Positions 12,714 to 24,486 of a stretch of DNA of 64,000 nucleotides are shown in pieces. The DNA comes from Lithobates sylvaticus (Eukaryota > Chordata > Amphibia > Anura > Ranidae). The translations under genes and the position numbers were made by a program. The DNA lies in the NCBI GenBank assembly GCA_028564925.1, contig CM053033.1:109342252-109406251 (forward strand), written 5' to 3'. How positions within the stretch are numbered: the first letter of the stretch is position 1; each line of letters begins with the position of its first letter. The notes beneath the pieces were generated by a model. That model saw only the letters and a list, made by a program, of their open reading frames with translations. It was not told the origin of the DNA and did not search any database.

Positions 12714-13167
12714 TATTGTGGAGGTCCACCTACAAAAAAATATTAAAAGCCAGCAGCTACAAATACTGCAGCTGCTGACTTTTAATAAATGGACACTTAC
12801 CTGTCCCAGGGTCCAGCTATGTCGGCAGCCAAAGCCGATCAATCGCTCGGCTCTCGCCGCCATCCTCGGTGAGGGAATCAGGAAGTGAAGCGTTGCGGCC
12901 TCAATTCCCGGTTCCCTACTGCGCAGGCACGAGTCCCGCTGCGCTTCCTAAATGGTCCCCGCTATTTCCTGGGACCCGTGTGTGTCCCAGCAGACAGCGC
13001 GGGGGGACGGGAAGAGGCGTAGACTCCCGTGGGAGTCTATGCCCAGAAGTGGGTGCCAATACCTGTCTTAGACAGGTATCTGCACCCTCCTCCCCCCTGG
13101 AAGGTGCCAAATGTGACACCGGAGGGGGGGAGGGTTCTGACAATTTTTGTGTGAACCTCCGCTTTAA
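12714..13167 (+). mobile_element. MITE, CCGCTTTAA-ended family, older copy
   Basis: Shares its body with the copies at 58715 and 59315: AGCCAGCAGCTACAAATACT near the left, ATACCTGTCTTAGACAGGTA (a hairpin) in the middle, and CGCTTTAA at the right. The left terminus is worn (GTGGAGGTCCACC). GC-rich in its right half, hence the spurious open frames on both strands. Confidence 0.75.
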
Positions 13168-13739
13168 AGTGTGAAACTGTAATTTGAACTAAAGCATTTG
13201 ATCCAGCATTACAGATACAGATAACTTGTGGTACCTAATAAAACTGTGCTCATCTTCAAAAAAAGTTCTGTAACAAGTCTCAACTTCATTTATAATTAAC
13301 AATAAGCCCTGCCCCTGTATAGCACTAATCTCCACCTCCTATTATTTAACTATCCCATCATTGGGAGGGTGGGGCCACTGACCTTTAACTCTGTCTCCAA
13401 CATAAACCCAGGACACACCTGCATCATTAGTGTGCCTGTTTTCTGCAAAATCTGGCCCAGACCGCCATTTTAAGCAGTGGCATGGGCTCAACCTGCCACA
13501 GAGGGTACTGATTTAACACAAGCGTAGGTTCTTGCAGGCAACAAATGTAAAACTAGTATGGTAGACAAGACAGGTTCACTTTTAGGAGTCCAACAAGGCA
13601 AAACACCTACTGCACATAAGTGTGGTGGTGATCTGGCACCAGTTCTTCATATACATCCACTTCTCAACTGCAAATATGGACACACCACGCTTTGCTGCCC
13701 TTTTAGAACTGGGGAAGCTCCAATAACACTCTACAAAAA
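13168..13739. other. Intron sequence, nothing recognised
   Basis: No exon with splice sites and no repeat edge. The open frame beginning at 13558 runs into the foldback element and looks accidental. Confidence 0.35.
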
Positions 13740-14093
13740 CACAGCGAGAGGGCGCACCAAGCTAGCGCATTATCCCAATGTAATATTTATTGTAAGATAA
13801 AAATAAATCTACTCACAGACATCAGACAAAACTCATCAAAATATCAGCGAGAGTCGGTCCACTCAGTGAGCTACTGCGCTTGGGAGGACACCACCTGGAT
13901 CCTCACTGGCTTATGTGTTTCGAGGGTAGTACCTTCTTTAGAGCCAAACCCTCTGGCTCCTGGGAAGAGGGTATTATCCAGGGGGTGTCCTCCCAAACCC
14001 AGGAGCATGTGGAGTGGACCGACTAACTCTGATATTTTGATGAGCTTAGTCTGATATTGTGTCTGTGAGTAGATTTATTTTATTCTTGCAATA
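13740..14093. repeat. Foldback repeat with degenerate hammerhead-like core
   Basis: Inverted arms at about 13804-13905 and 13990-14093 share GTGAGTAGATTTATTT and its complement. On the minus strand the left arm reads TCTAAAGAAGG, a loop, CCCTCGAAACACATAAGCC and later an ACAATAAAT signal. That order (core, stem-loop, GAAAC, tail, AATAAA) matches the other hammerhead-like repeats, but the core is mutated. Confidence 0.5.
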
Positions 14094-14539
14094 AAGGTCA
14101 CTTTTAGGAGTCCAAAGAATGTAAATGACCACTGACAGCATTTAAACAAGGGGTCAACTGTCAGTAGATAACACCATGATTTGTTTTTTTAACAGTCACA
14201 ATTGTTGGACCAAAGTGGGTAGACCTTTTTGTCTTAAGGAAACCCTTAAGAAACTTATAATGACAGCATGTGATTCAACTTCCATGCATCAACAGAAACC
14301 ACAGATATTAGTTTTGGGTGGAATTGGCCTTCAAATAGTATTAAGCCAGACTGTTGCAAGCAATCCTTAACTGTGTCATGTTGTTTGCGCAGCAGGTCTA
14401 AAGATGGCCTAAGCTGAGATGATTCAGTGAATGAACAGCATTCATGCCAACGCAAGCTGAGCTCACACTCCCCCCATTCTGGCGCACGCTGTGTAGAGTT
14501 AAGGGTAACAAGCACCCACCTATTCCGATACCCATGACA

Positions 14540-15060
14540 CATACACATTTAGATGCAAATGATTTTGTGAAGCCGTCACTGTGATGCTTGACAGGGTATA
14601 ATGAGAATTGCTAAATGTTTTATGAGGTCAACATGCAGCTTCCTGAGCAGCTGTCAAACAAGAAAGAATTTAGCAAAGAGTGGAAAAACTTTCGTCACCT
14701 CATTATACCCGACAGGCTCGGACTGAGCGCAGCCGCCATCAATACGCCGGCCGTTTGGTGTCAGTAATTTGCAGCGGGGAGAAGAAGGAGAAGAAGAAGT
14801 GAAGAAAAGAGAAAGCAGAGAGAGTGAGAGAGAGAGACGCTGGGGCCTTGGGGGAGGCTGGGGAATAGGATGTTCACTAGGAGCACTTCTCCTCCTAATT
14901 GGAAGCAATGGGCATTATCAACCAAGGATTTTCTCCAGCTCCCTGACAGCTAGCGCTAGCGGAATGATAGCCCACTTGTCAGTGTAAAAGGGCCATTAAA
15001 AACAAACAATTTTGATTTAATTGGAGGCGTGCACTGGGGGCCCAGGTGAGGTGTCTCCCC
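14540..15060. other. Candidate conserved non-coding stretch
   Basis: A repeat-poor block rich in homeobox-like and palindromic short words (CAGCTGTC, AGCTAGCGCTAGC, TTTGATTTAATTGG), with a GA-rich centre at 14775-14840. No splice-flanked frame is present. I read it as possible regulatory DNA inside the long intron; this is inference only. Confidence 0.3.
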
Positions 15061-15406
15061 CCTTCTGCCTCCTTTTTGTGCGCTGATGGCTTTAGAAGAA
15101 CCTGGGAAAAAGAGACGGAGTGGAGAGGAGCGCAATGTGTCAGCGGGTGCTGTGACAAGTCTGCGATCTATATGTGTGTGTATATATATATATATTTCTT
15201 TTTTAATATTTTTTCCCTGTTTAACTCTATAGCTAGCAAAGATTTTTAGGAAATCTGATTTATACATTTCTGATTTTATATAAATAAAATTATTCAGATA
15301 TCCAATTAATTCAAACATCTACACCTCTGATCTACACCTGAGAGTTTTGTACATAAAACATCATAGGAAAATAGATAGTTAGTAATGTAGACATGTGTGC
15401 TGTATA

Positions 15407-17026
15407 CAGTGCCTTGAAAAAGTAATCACACCCCTTTACATTTTTCACATTTTGTCATGTTACAACCAATAAATAAATAATAAATAAATAAATAAATAAA
15501 AATGTATTTTATTGGGATTTTATGTGATAGACCAACACAAAGTGGCACATAATTGTGAAGTGGAAGTAAAAAGATAAATTGTTTTCCAATTTTTTACAAA
15601 TAAATATGTGAAAAGTGTGGTGTACATTTGTATTCAGCCCCCCTGAGTCAATACTTTGTAGAACCATGTTTCACTGCAATTACAGCTGCAAGTCTTTTTG
15701 GGGATGTTTCTACCAACTTTACACATCTACAGAGTGAAATTTTTGCCCATTCTTCTTTGCAAGATAGCTCAAGCTCTGTCAGATTGGATGGAGAGCGTCT
15801 GTGAACAGCAATTTTCAAGTCTTGCCACAGATTCTCAATTGGATTTAGATCTGAACTTTGACTGGGCTATTCTAAGACATGAATATGCTTTGATCTAAAC
15901 CATTCCATTGTAGCTCTGGCTGTATGTTTAGGGTCGTTGTCCTGTTGGAAGGTGAGCCTCCACCCCAGTAAAGTCTTTTGCAGACTCCAACAGGTTTTCT
16001 AAGATTGCCCTGTATTTGGCTCCATCCATCTTCCTATCAACTCTGACCAGCTTCCCTGTCCCCGCTGAAGAAAAGCATCCCCACAACATGATGCTGCCAC
16101 CACCTTGTTTCACGGTGGGAATGGTGTGTTCAGGGTGATGTGCAGTGTTAGTTTTCCACCACACAAAGCATTTTGCTTTTAGGCCAAAAAGTTAAATTTT
16201 GGTCTTAACTGACCAGAGCACCTTCCACATGTTTGCTGTGTCCCCCACATGGCTTATCGCAAACTGCAAACGGGACTTTGTATGGCTTTCTTTCAACAAT
16301 GGCTTCTTTTTTCTTGCCACTCTTCCATAAAGGCCAGATTTGTGGAGTGCACGACTAATAGTTGTCCTTTGGACAGATTCTCCCACCTGAGCTGTGGATC
16401 TCTGCAGCTCCTCCAGAGTTACCATGGACCTCTTGGCTGCTTCTCTGATTAATGCTCTCCTTGCCCGGCCTGTCAGTTTCGGCCATGTCTTGATAGGTTT
16501 GCAGTTGTGCCATACTCTTTCCATTTTCGGATGATGGATTCAACAGTGCTCCGTGAGATGATCAAAGCTCTGGATATTTTTTTATAACCTAACCCTGCTT
16601 TAAACTTCTCCACAAATTTATCTCCGACCTGTCTGGTGTGTTCCTTGGCCTTCATGATGCTGTTGTTCACTAAGGTTCTCTAACAAACCTCTGAGGGCTT
16701 CACAGAACAGCTACATTTACACTGAGATTAAATTACACACAGGTGGACTCTATTTACTAATTAGGTGACTTCTGAAGGCAATTGGTTCCACTAGATTTTA
16801 GTTAGGGGTATCGTAGTAAAGGGGGCTGAATACAAATGCATGCCACACTTTTCAGATATTTATTTGTAAAAAAAATGTAAAACCATTTATCTCTTTCCTT
16901 CCACTTCACAATTATGTGCTACTTTGTGTTGGTCTATCACATAAAATCCCAATAAAATACATTTACGTTTTTGGTTGACAAAATGTGGAAAATTTCAAGG
17001 GGTATTAATACTTTTTCAAGGCACTG
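15407..17026 (-). mobile_element. Tc1-like transposon, near full length
   Basis: Inverted termini CAGTGCCTTGAAAAAGTAAT and ATACTTTTTCAAGGCACTG are flanked by TA at 15405-15406 and 17027-17028, the Tc1/mariner target duplication. Inner inverted repeats extend beyond 100 bp (TTTTATGTGATAGACCAACA and complement). An ATAA microsatellite has grown in the left terminus at 15465-15500. Size is normal for the group. Confidence 0.92.
15928..16670 (-). pseudogene. Tc1-like transposase remnant
   Basis: Three blocks on the minus strand: a helix-turn-helix start (MNNSIMKAKEHTRQVGDKF, then GYKKISRALIISRSTVESII), a middle (RARRALIREAAKRSMVTLEE) and a catalytic-domain part ([19 protein letters not shown], then [13 protein letters not shown]). 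The first is in a different frame from the other two, and a stop separates those two. The last Asp-to-Glu part of the DD34E site is not readable, so no active enzyme can be made. It was a cut-and-paste transposase. Confidence 0.85.
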
Positions 17027-17028
17027 TA

Positions 17029-18809
17029 TATCCATATGGACATTCTGTGTATCTGTGTCATTGGGGACATATTAAATCAGGGAGAGATGTTTAAATGTAT
17101 TACTGTATTACCTTATTATGGCACTGGCTCTTTTCTGCAGCATCTTACAAAAAAATGTGAACTTCTCTTTGGTAGCAATGTTGTTTATAGGATTGCTGCA
17201 GTCTTTAAAGCTGAAGTGTGGGCAAAAACTTTATTGGGGCATTAGCTACCAAGAAGGTATTTCTGTGGATGTTTGCCCCACTGGTGGCTGCTGTTTCTTA
17301 CTTGAAAAAGTTATTTAGATGCATCCTCTGAAGTTTACATCACCACTGAAGTTCCAGAGTTGAAACTGACAGTCCCTCACCATGCAGCCCCTCCATTCAG
17401 AAAACATCTTGTATTCTTTTTAACCTCTTGCAGACTGGCCACTGTACATATACAGCCAGTTCGCTCTCCTGTTATTCTGGCAGAATGTACTGGTAAGACC
17501 TCGGAAGAATGCGCTCCTGTGCCCCCCTTTGCATTCTTAGGTCTTTTGATTGTGCTTTGCATTTACATAGTGGATTACAGGCAAAAGCTACAGAGCCAAT
17601 GAAAGTAGCTCTATACCACATGATCACTGTGACCAATCACAGCATCATAGAAAGTAAACAAAGGCTGCCGTTAGCAGACGTGTCTCCCTTAAGTTCACAC
17701 TGGAATTAAAAGCAGGCATTTGCGAGGCATTAAAAAACACCCCTTATGTAAGTCTTTTAATGGGCCTATGTGTCCCTTGTAAGTCTTTTAATGGGCCTAT
17801 GTGTCCCTGAACATTATTCTGGACAATCATTTCCATAACAAGTTTTAGTTCTCATGGCTTCTAGTAACGGGTCTGCTTCCCATAACAAGTATGCTATATT
17901 ATTAAAACATACTGAGAATCTTATCAAGGACATATATTGCGTGAGACATTTTTAGAGTAAATATTATGTATTGAATGTGATTGGTTGTTCAATTGCGTTC
18001 TTCCCCTTTTTTTTTGTATTGTATATGCTCTGTGAAACGGAAGTAAAGGCATCTTTTTCCAAACCTCATACGGTGTATGGTGTCTGATTTTCTGTCCGGA
18101 CAGACAGGGTTATTTTCCATTGACCGCCAAAGTCCAATTGAGAGAAAGAGGGGCTGATGCAGAGGGGCTGATGCGGAGGGGCTGAAACAGAGGACCTTAC
18201 ACCTTACACGCCTATGCAAATGATAAAATGGACAGCACACAGTGCTGTTCAAACTATCAAAACATGAAGCGTTAGTGCCGTGACGCTTCAAAATTGAAGC
18301 CTCATGTCGAGTCAGGAGGCATTTGAAGCCTTTCAACGCCTCCCATTCAAGTCTATAGTAACACCTCGCAAATGCTCTGGCAGACAATAGGTGCTTGTGG
18401 AGCAGTTTTAACATGCCCTAACGCTCATCAGACCCTTTAAAACTGTCCATAGGGTATTTGGGGAGCATTTTAAACTTGTCATTAATGCTTGTAACACGCC
18501 CGTCCAACGCCCATACTAAAGCTTATTAACGGCCATACTACCACTATAGGAGCGTTTGTTAAGCATTAGAAATTTAGTCAAGTGTGAACAAGCCCATACT
18601 GGCTGGTGATCAGGTGTGTGAGAGGAAAGAAAGCCTCCTGACCTCCCTTCCACCAGCCAGCACTAGTGCAATCCAGTAACAGTGTCAACAGTATTAAAAT
18701 CTACCCTTCTAATGTCATTCACCCCTCTGCAGTATATGTCAGCCTCATCCTGTCTCAGATCTGACCTGTATTTTAACCCCTCACTTTCGTTATCCTGCAC
18801 ATCTGTACA
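17029..18809. other. Intron sequence with faint old repeats
   Basis: 17190-17400 and 18240-18620 look like worn MITE bodies (for example AAGTGTGAACAAGCCC near 18580). Two direct copies of TTTTAATGGGCCTATGTGTC lie at 17755-17808. No exon candidate with both splice sites was found. Confidence 0.35.
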
Positions 18810-19111
18810 TTAGGTCTAAGTTCACATATGTGTGTGCGCATCACGAGTACAACAGCACATTCATTTGAAAGGGCTGCTGTACCCACAAGAAACATAGTCT
18901 CCGTCCCTTTTAAAAAAAAGCCCTGCACAGAACCTAATGCTGCTTCAGCACCATGCAGTTCTGCACGTATTTGCCATTACGTGGGGGTGCCATTAAGAAT
19001 TAATGGCACCCCTGCATGTCTGCTAAAGAGCAGGGAAAATTTGAGAAAATTTGGGAAAATGTGTGATTATGCGCACGTTTTCTGACCTGCACATATCTGA
19101 ACCTAGCCCAA
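18810..19111 (+). mobile_element. Palindrome-ended MITE
   Basis: Left end TTAGGTCTAAGTTCACATAT and right end CACATATCTGAACCTAGCCC are imperfect inverted repeats about 300 bp apart. The interior has no coding content. Confidence 0.55.
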
Positions 19112-19485
19112 CATCTCTATCCTTCCACTGTATGTGACCTGTACAATAAACTTGTCATCTCCATCTCTAAATTTATTGCATCTAGTGGAGTATTGCCAAG
19201 ATCCATGTTTTAACTCCCTGAATACCAGCAAATTTATTTATTTCCAAAAGTCTGGTAAAAAATCAGATCACCCTGGGATGTCTTGGGATGCATTTTTATT
19301 TACTATGCTTCAAAAACAGATTTTTTTTTTAACTGAATTGTGTGATGGATCAGAACACAATAGTCTAAATTAGTGAAGTAAAATTTTATAAATATATACA
19401 TAAAACTATTTTTCAGAAATAAAAAAATGATAATTGGTCTGGTGCAAACCCAACACAACACATCGCCCAAAGAACACCATCCACA

Positions 19486-19854
19486 GTGAAACTGATCAGA
19501 GTTGAGGGAAAGTTGGATGGTGCTAAATACAGGAATATTCTTGAGCAAAACCTGTACCAGTCTGTGTGTGATTTGAGGCTAGGACGGAGGTTCACCTTCC
19601 AGCATGACAATGACCCCAAACACACTGCTAAAGCAACACTTGAGTGGTTTAAGGGGAAACGTGTAAATGTATTGGAATGGCCTAGTCAAAGACCAGACCT
19701 CAATCCAATAGAAAATCTGTGGTCAGACTTAAAGATTGCTGTTCACAAGCGCAAACCGTCCAACCTGAAGGAGCTGGAGCAGTTTTGCAAGGAGGAATGG
19801 GCAAAAATCCCAGTGGTAAGATGTGGCAAGCTCATAGAGACTTATCCAAATTGA
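19486..19854 (+). pseudogene. Tc1-like transposase, C-terminal catalytic part
   Basis: 122 codons covering the end of the DDE domain: [58 protein letters not shown]. From the first Asp of HDND to the Glu of PIEN there are 34 residues, so two of the three DD34E catalytic residues and their spacing survive. The N-terminal DNA-binding half is absent and the end is frameshifted (ETYPN then stop; the usual ending continues in another frame), so it is inactive. Confidence 0.88.
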
Positions 19855-20283
19855 CTTGGAGCTGTGATAGCCGCAAGAGGTGGCTCTACAACGTAATGAC
19901 TTTAGGGGGGTGAATAGTTATGCACATTGACTTTTTCTGTTATTTTGTCCTATTTGTTGTTTGCTTCACAAGAAAAAAAAAAACATGTTCAAAGTTGTGG
20001 GCATGTACTCTAAATTAACCACTTACCCTCTGGGCACTTAAACCCCTTCCTAACCAGACCAATTTTCAGCTTTCGGTGCTCTCACACTTTGAATGACAAT
20101 TACTCAGTCATGTAACACTGTACCCAAATGAATTTTGTGTCCTTTTTTTCACACAAATAGAGCTTTCTTTTGGTGTTATTTATTTACCGCTGGGTTTTTT
20201 AATTTTTGCGCTATAAATCAAAATATACTGAAAATTCTGTAAAAAAAAATAAAATAAAATTCTTTGTTTCTATTAAAATTTAT

Positions 20284-20752
20284 TGCAGAGTATTGGCAGA
20301 GTATTGGCAGAGTATTGGCGAGTATTGGCAGAGTATTGCAGTGGTGCAGTGTTGCACAGTGGTGGCAGAGCATTGCAGTGGTTGCAGAGCATTGCACAGT
20401 GGGGGCAGAGCGTTGCACAGTGGGGGCAGAGCGTTGCACAGTGGTTGCAGAGCGTTGCACAGTGGTTGCAGAGCGTTGCACAGTGGTGGCAGAGCGTTGC
20501 ACAGTGGTTGCAGAGCGTTGCACAGTGGTTGCAGAGCGTTGCACAGTGGTGGCAGAGCGTTGCACAGTGGTTGGTGGCAGAGCATTGCACAGTGGTTGGT
20601 GGCAGAGCATTGCACAGTGGTTGGTGGCAGAGCATTGCACAGTGGTTGGTGGCAGAGCATTGCACAGTGGTGGCAGAGCATTGCACAGTGGTTGGTGGCA
20701 GAGCATTGCACAGTGGTGGCAGAGTATTGCACAGTGGTGGCAGTGTATTGAC
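20284..20752. repeat. GCAGAGCATTGCACAGTGG minisatellite
   Basis: About 20 tandem units of 20, 24 or 27 bp built from GCAGAGCGTTGCACAGTGG with an optional TTGGTG insert; the left part uses a shorter GCAGAGTATTG unit. No in-frame stops exist in any frame, which produces long spurious reading frames on both strands. Confidence 0.95.
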
Positions 20753-20820
20753 CAGCGCTGTGGGCACTACACATCCAGCCCACAGCGCTGGTCCCGTCTC
20801 TCCCCCTCTCCGCTTCTCTC

Positions 20821-21094
20821 CTCTCTGTACCGATCGGTACAGAGAGGGGAGGGAGGAACCGGCGTCATGACGTGACGCCGGTTTGTGTACATGTGATCGC
20901 TCCGTCATTTGACAGAGCGATCACGTGGTAAACGGCCGCTATCAGCGGCCGTTTACCGTGATCCATGATGCGCCGGGTCCTCGGGACCCGGCGGTCACGG
21001 ATGTTCCCGAGTGCGCCCCCCAGGGGGCGCGCGGGAGCAAGTTTCTGGGAGGCCGACCGCGCTGTAGCCGTCTTTTGACTATAGCGCGGTCGGC
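20821..21094. repeat. Row of seven hairpins at a transposon end
   Basis: Consecutive near-perfect inverted repeats: 20821-20846, 20857-20884, 20893-20924, 20927-20957, 20971-20993, 21013-21030 and 21052-21094. The stems are GC-rich (for example GGTAAACGGCCGCT with its complement three bases later). Together they fill almost all of the right end of the TTAA element. Confidence 0.9.
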
Positions 21095-21219
21095 ATGTGG
21101 TTAAATGATGCAAATCCTCAAACAATCCATGTTAATTCCAGGTTGTGAGGCAACAAAACACGAAAAATGCCAAGGGGGGTGAATACTTTTGCAAGGCACT
21201 GTATATCTGTAGTGTTTAA

Positions 21220-21642
21220 TTATCTTTTTCCAAAGCTCTGAGTGTCATTTCACTTTGTTCCTCAGCATGAGTCACTTCTGAAAAGTTGTCCTGACACCAG
21301 AGATAAAATGGTGACTAGGGAGGGAGCTCAGCACACAATTTGTCTATTCATAATACACCTTTGCATTGTTCCTGTGCCGTGTGTGAAGTGGGTGTGTCCC
21401 TTTCCTCCAATCAGCTCTCGCACACTGTACAAGTGCTCTAACTGCAGCTCCCTGCCCCCTCCTCTGTGCTACTGAGAGATGCAGAATGATTTTATCTAAA
21501 TTCTGCACTTTGAAGGGATGTAGAAATGAGAAGACTGCAGATAAAGAAGTAAAACTTATGTAGGAGAATTTGTTTCATCTTTGTGTATCATCTGAGGCTA
21601 TTCACTTCACTGGGTGTATGAGAGGGTTTGCAACCAATTTAA
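21220..21642 (-). mobile_element. MITE, GGTTGTAAACC family, minus-strand copy
   Basis: Ends in GGGTTTGCAACCAATTTAA and is the inverse of the element at 51812-52671; shared words include TGTATCATCTGAGGCTATTC and CCAATCAGCTCTC. The left terminus is worn. Confidence 0.75.
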
Positions 21643-22979
21643 ATAGCCTAAAATAAAGCTCTATCTGTTTTAAAAAAAAAATACATAATTCATTGTTGCA
21701 TGATCGTAAATGTCAGACAAACTATCACAACACTCAAAAGTGAAAAATGGCTTGGTAATGAATGGGAGCGAAGTGCTGGTACTGAGTTGGTTAAAGAATA
21801 TGTGTCCTGTGATTAGACAAGAGGCATAGGAACATCACGTTGCGCCCCCTTTCACACTCATGACACAAGATTCCCAAAAAGAAAGCCCTTGAAAAGTTGT
21901 CTGCTGTCAAACACTGTTTGATTGAGACCTCAGACAGAAATGTCTGAAGTGAGAGGAGGAGTCACTGCTTTGACTGATTCATTTGTGTAAATTTCATTTT
22001 AAGCTATTGAGCTCTGTCAATAAAAAGGCTTCTCTGATTTACACAGCAGAAAAGGAGAGCGTACAACATATGGAATTGAACCAAGAGCTCCATCTACTAA
22101 CTACATAGGAAAATACTAAATATTTCACTTTGAACTGAATAAAATATTTTTTAAATGTTATTTTTTTTTTTTTTATTTAATACGTTTTTTTACTGAAAAA
22201 ACATGAAAAGAGTAGTTACAAAACAATATGCTCTGGCTGGAGGATTGTTGGTACTATGGCTGTACTTGTGGTTATTGTAATCCTTATGTCTATTAAATGT
22301 TATATTTAATCCTGATCATAGTAAAAAAAATAAAAATAAACTAAATATATATATATAATGTTGTTTGCAAAAATTATAAAACATTAGCATTAGAGAAACA
22401 GACAAAAATCCTTTTTTTCAATAGACCAGGGAAAGGTTTGAGGTTGTGTCACTTTTTTATTGCACTGCGTATCACTTTTGCATACAGTATGTTGACTTCT
22501 TGTATGGTAAAAGGAGACAAAGCTCCCTATCAGAGCCCCGGGTGGCTATAAAAACCCAACAGGGGTTCTGATCCTTCCCCCTCCCTATCCAAAAAAAAAA
22601 AAAATTACAAAATATTTCAACTTGCATAGGAAAAAGAGTTTGTCTACAGCCTCTTGTTGGCTGTGGAGTGTCCTGCATGGCTTCCCCAGTGTACCTGGTA
22701 GTGATGATAGCAGGTGATGAGATGTTGTTGTGATTAATGGTTTTTGGTCACGAGACATCAATATCAAAAAATCTTGCTGAATTGCAGCTTTAAACCACAG
22801 TGTCATCTCTTTGAGTCTGAGTTATTGTTGTTTTTTTATGCATCCCATACACCAACAAAATGACAGTACCAGAACTGAAAAAATGGGACCCCAATAAAAA
22901 ACTATATAATTAAATTGGTGTGCCATTTCCTTATGCAACCCTTTGAGATACAGTACACACCAGCCACCTTCTTCCACCT
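21643..22979. other. Intron sequence, nothing recognised
   Basis: AT-rich with poly-A/T runs near 22160 and 22590. Open frames at 22472-23013 lack splice sites or familiar content. Confidence 0.4.
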
Positions 22980-24486
22980 TTTGATCCCCTGCAGATTTTG
23001 TAAGTTTACCCACTTACAAAGAAATTAAGGGTCTGTAATTTTTATTATATGTGTAATAATATGTTTAAGTGATAGAGACAGAATATCAACCAAAAATCCA
23101 GAAAAAATACATGACACAAATATTATAAACGGAGTTGCAGTTCAGTGAGTAAAATAAGTGTTTGATCCCTAAGCAAAACATGACTTAGTACTTGGTGGAG
23201 AAACCCTTGTTGGTAAGTACAGAGGTAAGACGTTTCTTGTAGTTGGTTACCAGATTTGCACACATCTCAGGAGCGATTTTGGTCCATTCTTCTTTACAGA
23301 TCTTCTCAAAATCCTTAAGGTTTCTTGGCTGTCGCTTGACAATGGGAAGTTTCAGCTCCCTCCATAAATTTTCTATAGGATTAAAGTCTGGAGACTGGCT
23401 AGGCCACTCCATGACCTTAATGTGCTTCTTCTTGAGCCAGTCTTTTGTTGCCTGTTTTAGGTCATTGTCATGCAGGAAGTCCCATCCACTACCCATCATC
23501 AGTGTTCTGGCTGAGGGAAGAAAGTTCTCATCCAAGATTTTACAAAACATGGCACTGTCCATTGGCCCCTCAATGCTGCAAAGTCAGCCTGTACCTTTAG
23601 CAGAGAAACAGCCCTAAAGCATAGTGTTTCCACCTCCACGCTTGACTTTAGGGATGGCGTTCTTAGGGTCATAGTCAGCATTTTTCTTCCTCCAAACACA
23701 ACGGTCGTGTTAATGCCAAAGAGCTCAATTTTGGTCACATCTGACCACAGCACTTTCTCCCAATCCTTCTCTGAATCATTTAGATGTTCATTGGCAAACT
23801 TCATATGGGCCTGTACATGTGCCTTCTTGAGGAGGGGGACCTTGTGGGTGCTGCAGGATTTCAATCCATGGTGGCGTATCGTGTTACCAATGGTTTCTTT
23901 GGTGACTGTGGTCTTAACTGCCTTGAGATCATTCACAAGCTCCTCCTTTGTAGTTCTGGGCTGATCCCCCACTTTTCTCATGGTCATCCTTACCCTATGA
24001 GTGAAATCTTGCATAGAGCTTCAGACCGAGGGCGATTGATGGTTATTTTGTATTTCTTCCATTTATGAATAATAACTCCAACAGTTGTCTCCTTCTCACC
24101 AAGTTTCTTGTTGATGGTCTTGTAGCCCATTCCAGCCTTGTGCAGGTCTACAATCTTGTCGCTGATGTCCTTTGTTAGCTCTTTGGTCTTGCCCATGATG
24201 GTGGGTTCGAATGGAAGAAAGAGATTCTGTGGACAGGTCTCTGTGTACCACACGAGCACATACTGTAGCCAGTCTGTGGGAGCCAGAACTATTGTTGGTT
24301 GGTAGGGGATCAAATACTTATTTTACTCACTGAACTGCAACTCAATTTATAACATTTGCATCATGTTTTTTCTGGATTTTTGGTTGGTATTCTGTCTCTA
24401 TCGTTTAAAAAACACCTATGATAAAAATGTAAGTGGGCAAATCTACAACATCTGCAGGGGATCAAATAATTATTTTCCCCACTGCA
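22980..24486 (-). mobile_element. Tc1-like transposon with long inverted repeats
   Basis: Inverted repeats of roughly 180 bp frame the copy: TTGATCCCCTGCAGATTTTG at the left and its complement near 24455-24475, with TGAGTAAAATAAGTGTTTGA and complement further in. The first about 22 bp of the left terminus are missing, while the right end keeps TTATTTTCCCCACTG. Confidence 0.9.
23185..24313 (-). pseudogene. Tc1-like transposase, frameshifted but nearly complete
   Basis: All parts are readable on the minus strand but in three frames, so at least two frameshifts. Order: MGKTKELTKDISDKIVDLHK and GYKKTINKK-like helix-turn-helix region (24313-23990), VRMTMRKVGDQPRTTKEELV and VLWSDVTKIELFG with the first catalytic Asp (24014-23499), then [19 protein letters not shown] and [13 protein letters not shown] (23562-23185). 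Between the second Asp and the Glu there are 31 residues instead of 34, so three residues are lost at the active site. Confidence 0.88.

Larger units (their letters stand above)
20015..21104 (+). mobile_element. TTAA-flanked transposon inserted in a Tc1 element
   Basis: TTAACCACTTACCCTCTGG at the left and GCATGTGGTTAA at the right, with TTAA at 20015-20018 and 21101-21104. The interrupted Tc1 sequence reads on with a single TTAA if the element is taken out, proving a TTAA target duplication. Shares ACAAATAGAGCTTTCTTTTG with 10.6 and 25.5 kb. It holds a minisatellite (20284-20752) and a hairpin row (20821-21094). No transposase. Confidence 0.9.
19430..21201 (+). mobile_element. Tc1-like transposon, 5'-truncated and interrupted
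   Basis: Starts inside the transposase gene and ends at the terminus GGGTGAATACTTTTGCAAGG followed by CACTG and TA. A TTAA element (20015-21104) interrupts the 3' end; the host text resumes exactly after it (ATGATGCAAATCCTCAAACA). About 70 bp is also missing between AACACCATCCACAGTGAA and ACTGATCAGAGTTGAG compared with the family as I know it. Confidence 0.88.

Noticed and set aside
15086-15249. Plus-strand frame starting MALEEPGKKRRSGEE
   Set aside because: Runs into a TA microsatellite (ICVCIYIYI); no splice donor where needed.
20206-20908. Long open frames of 160-211 codons on both strands
   Set aside because: They are translations of a minisatellite without stops in any frame; overlap of six frames and extreme repetition argue against coding.
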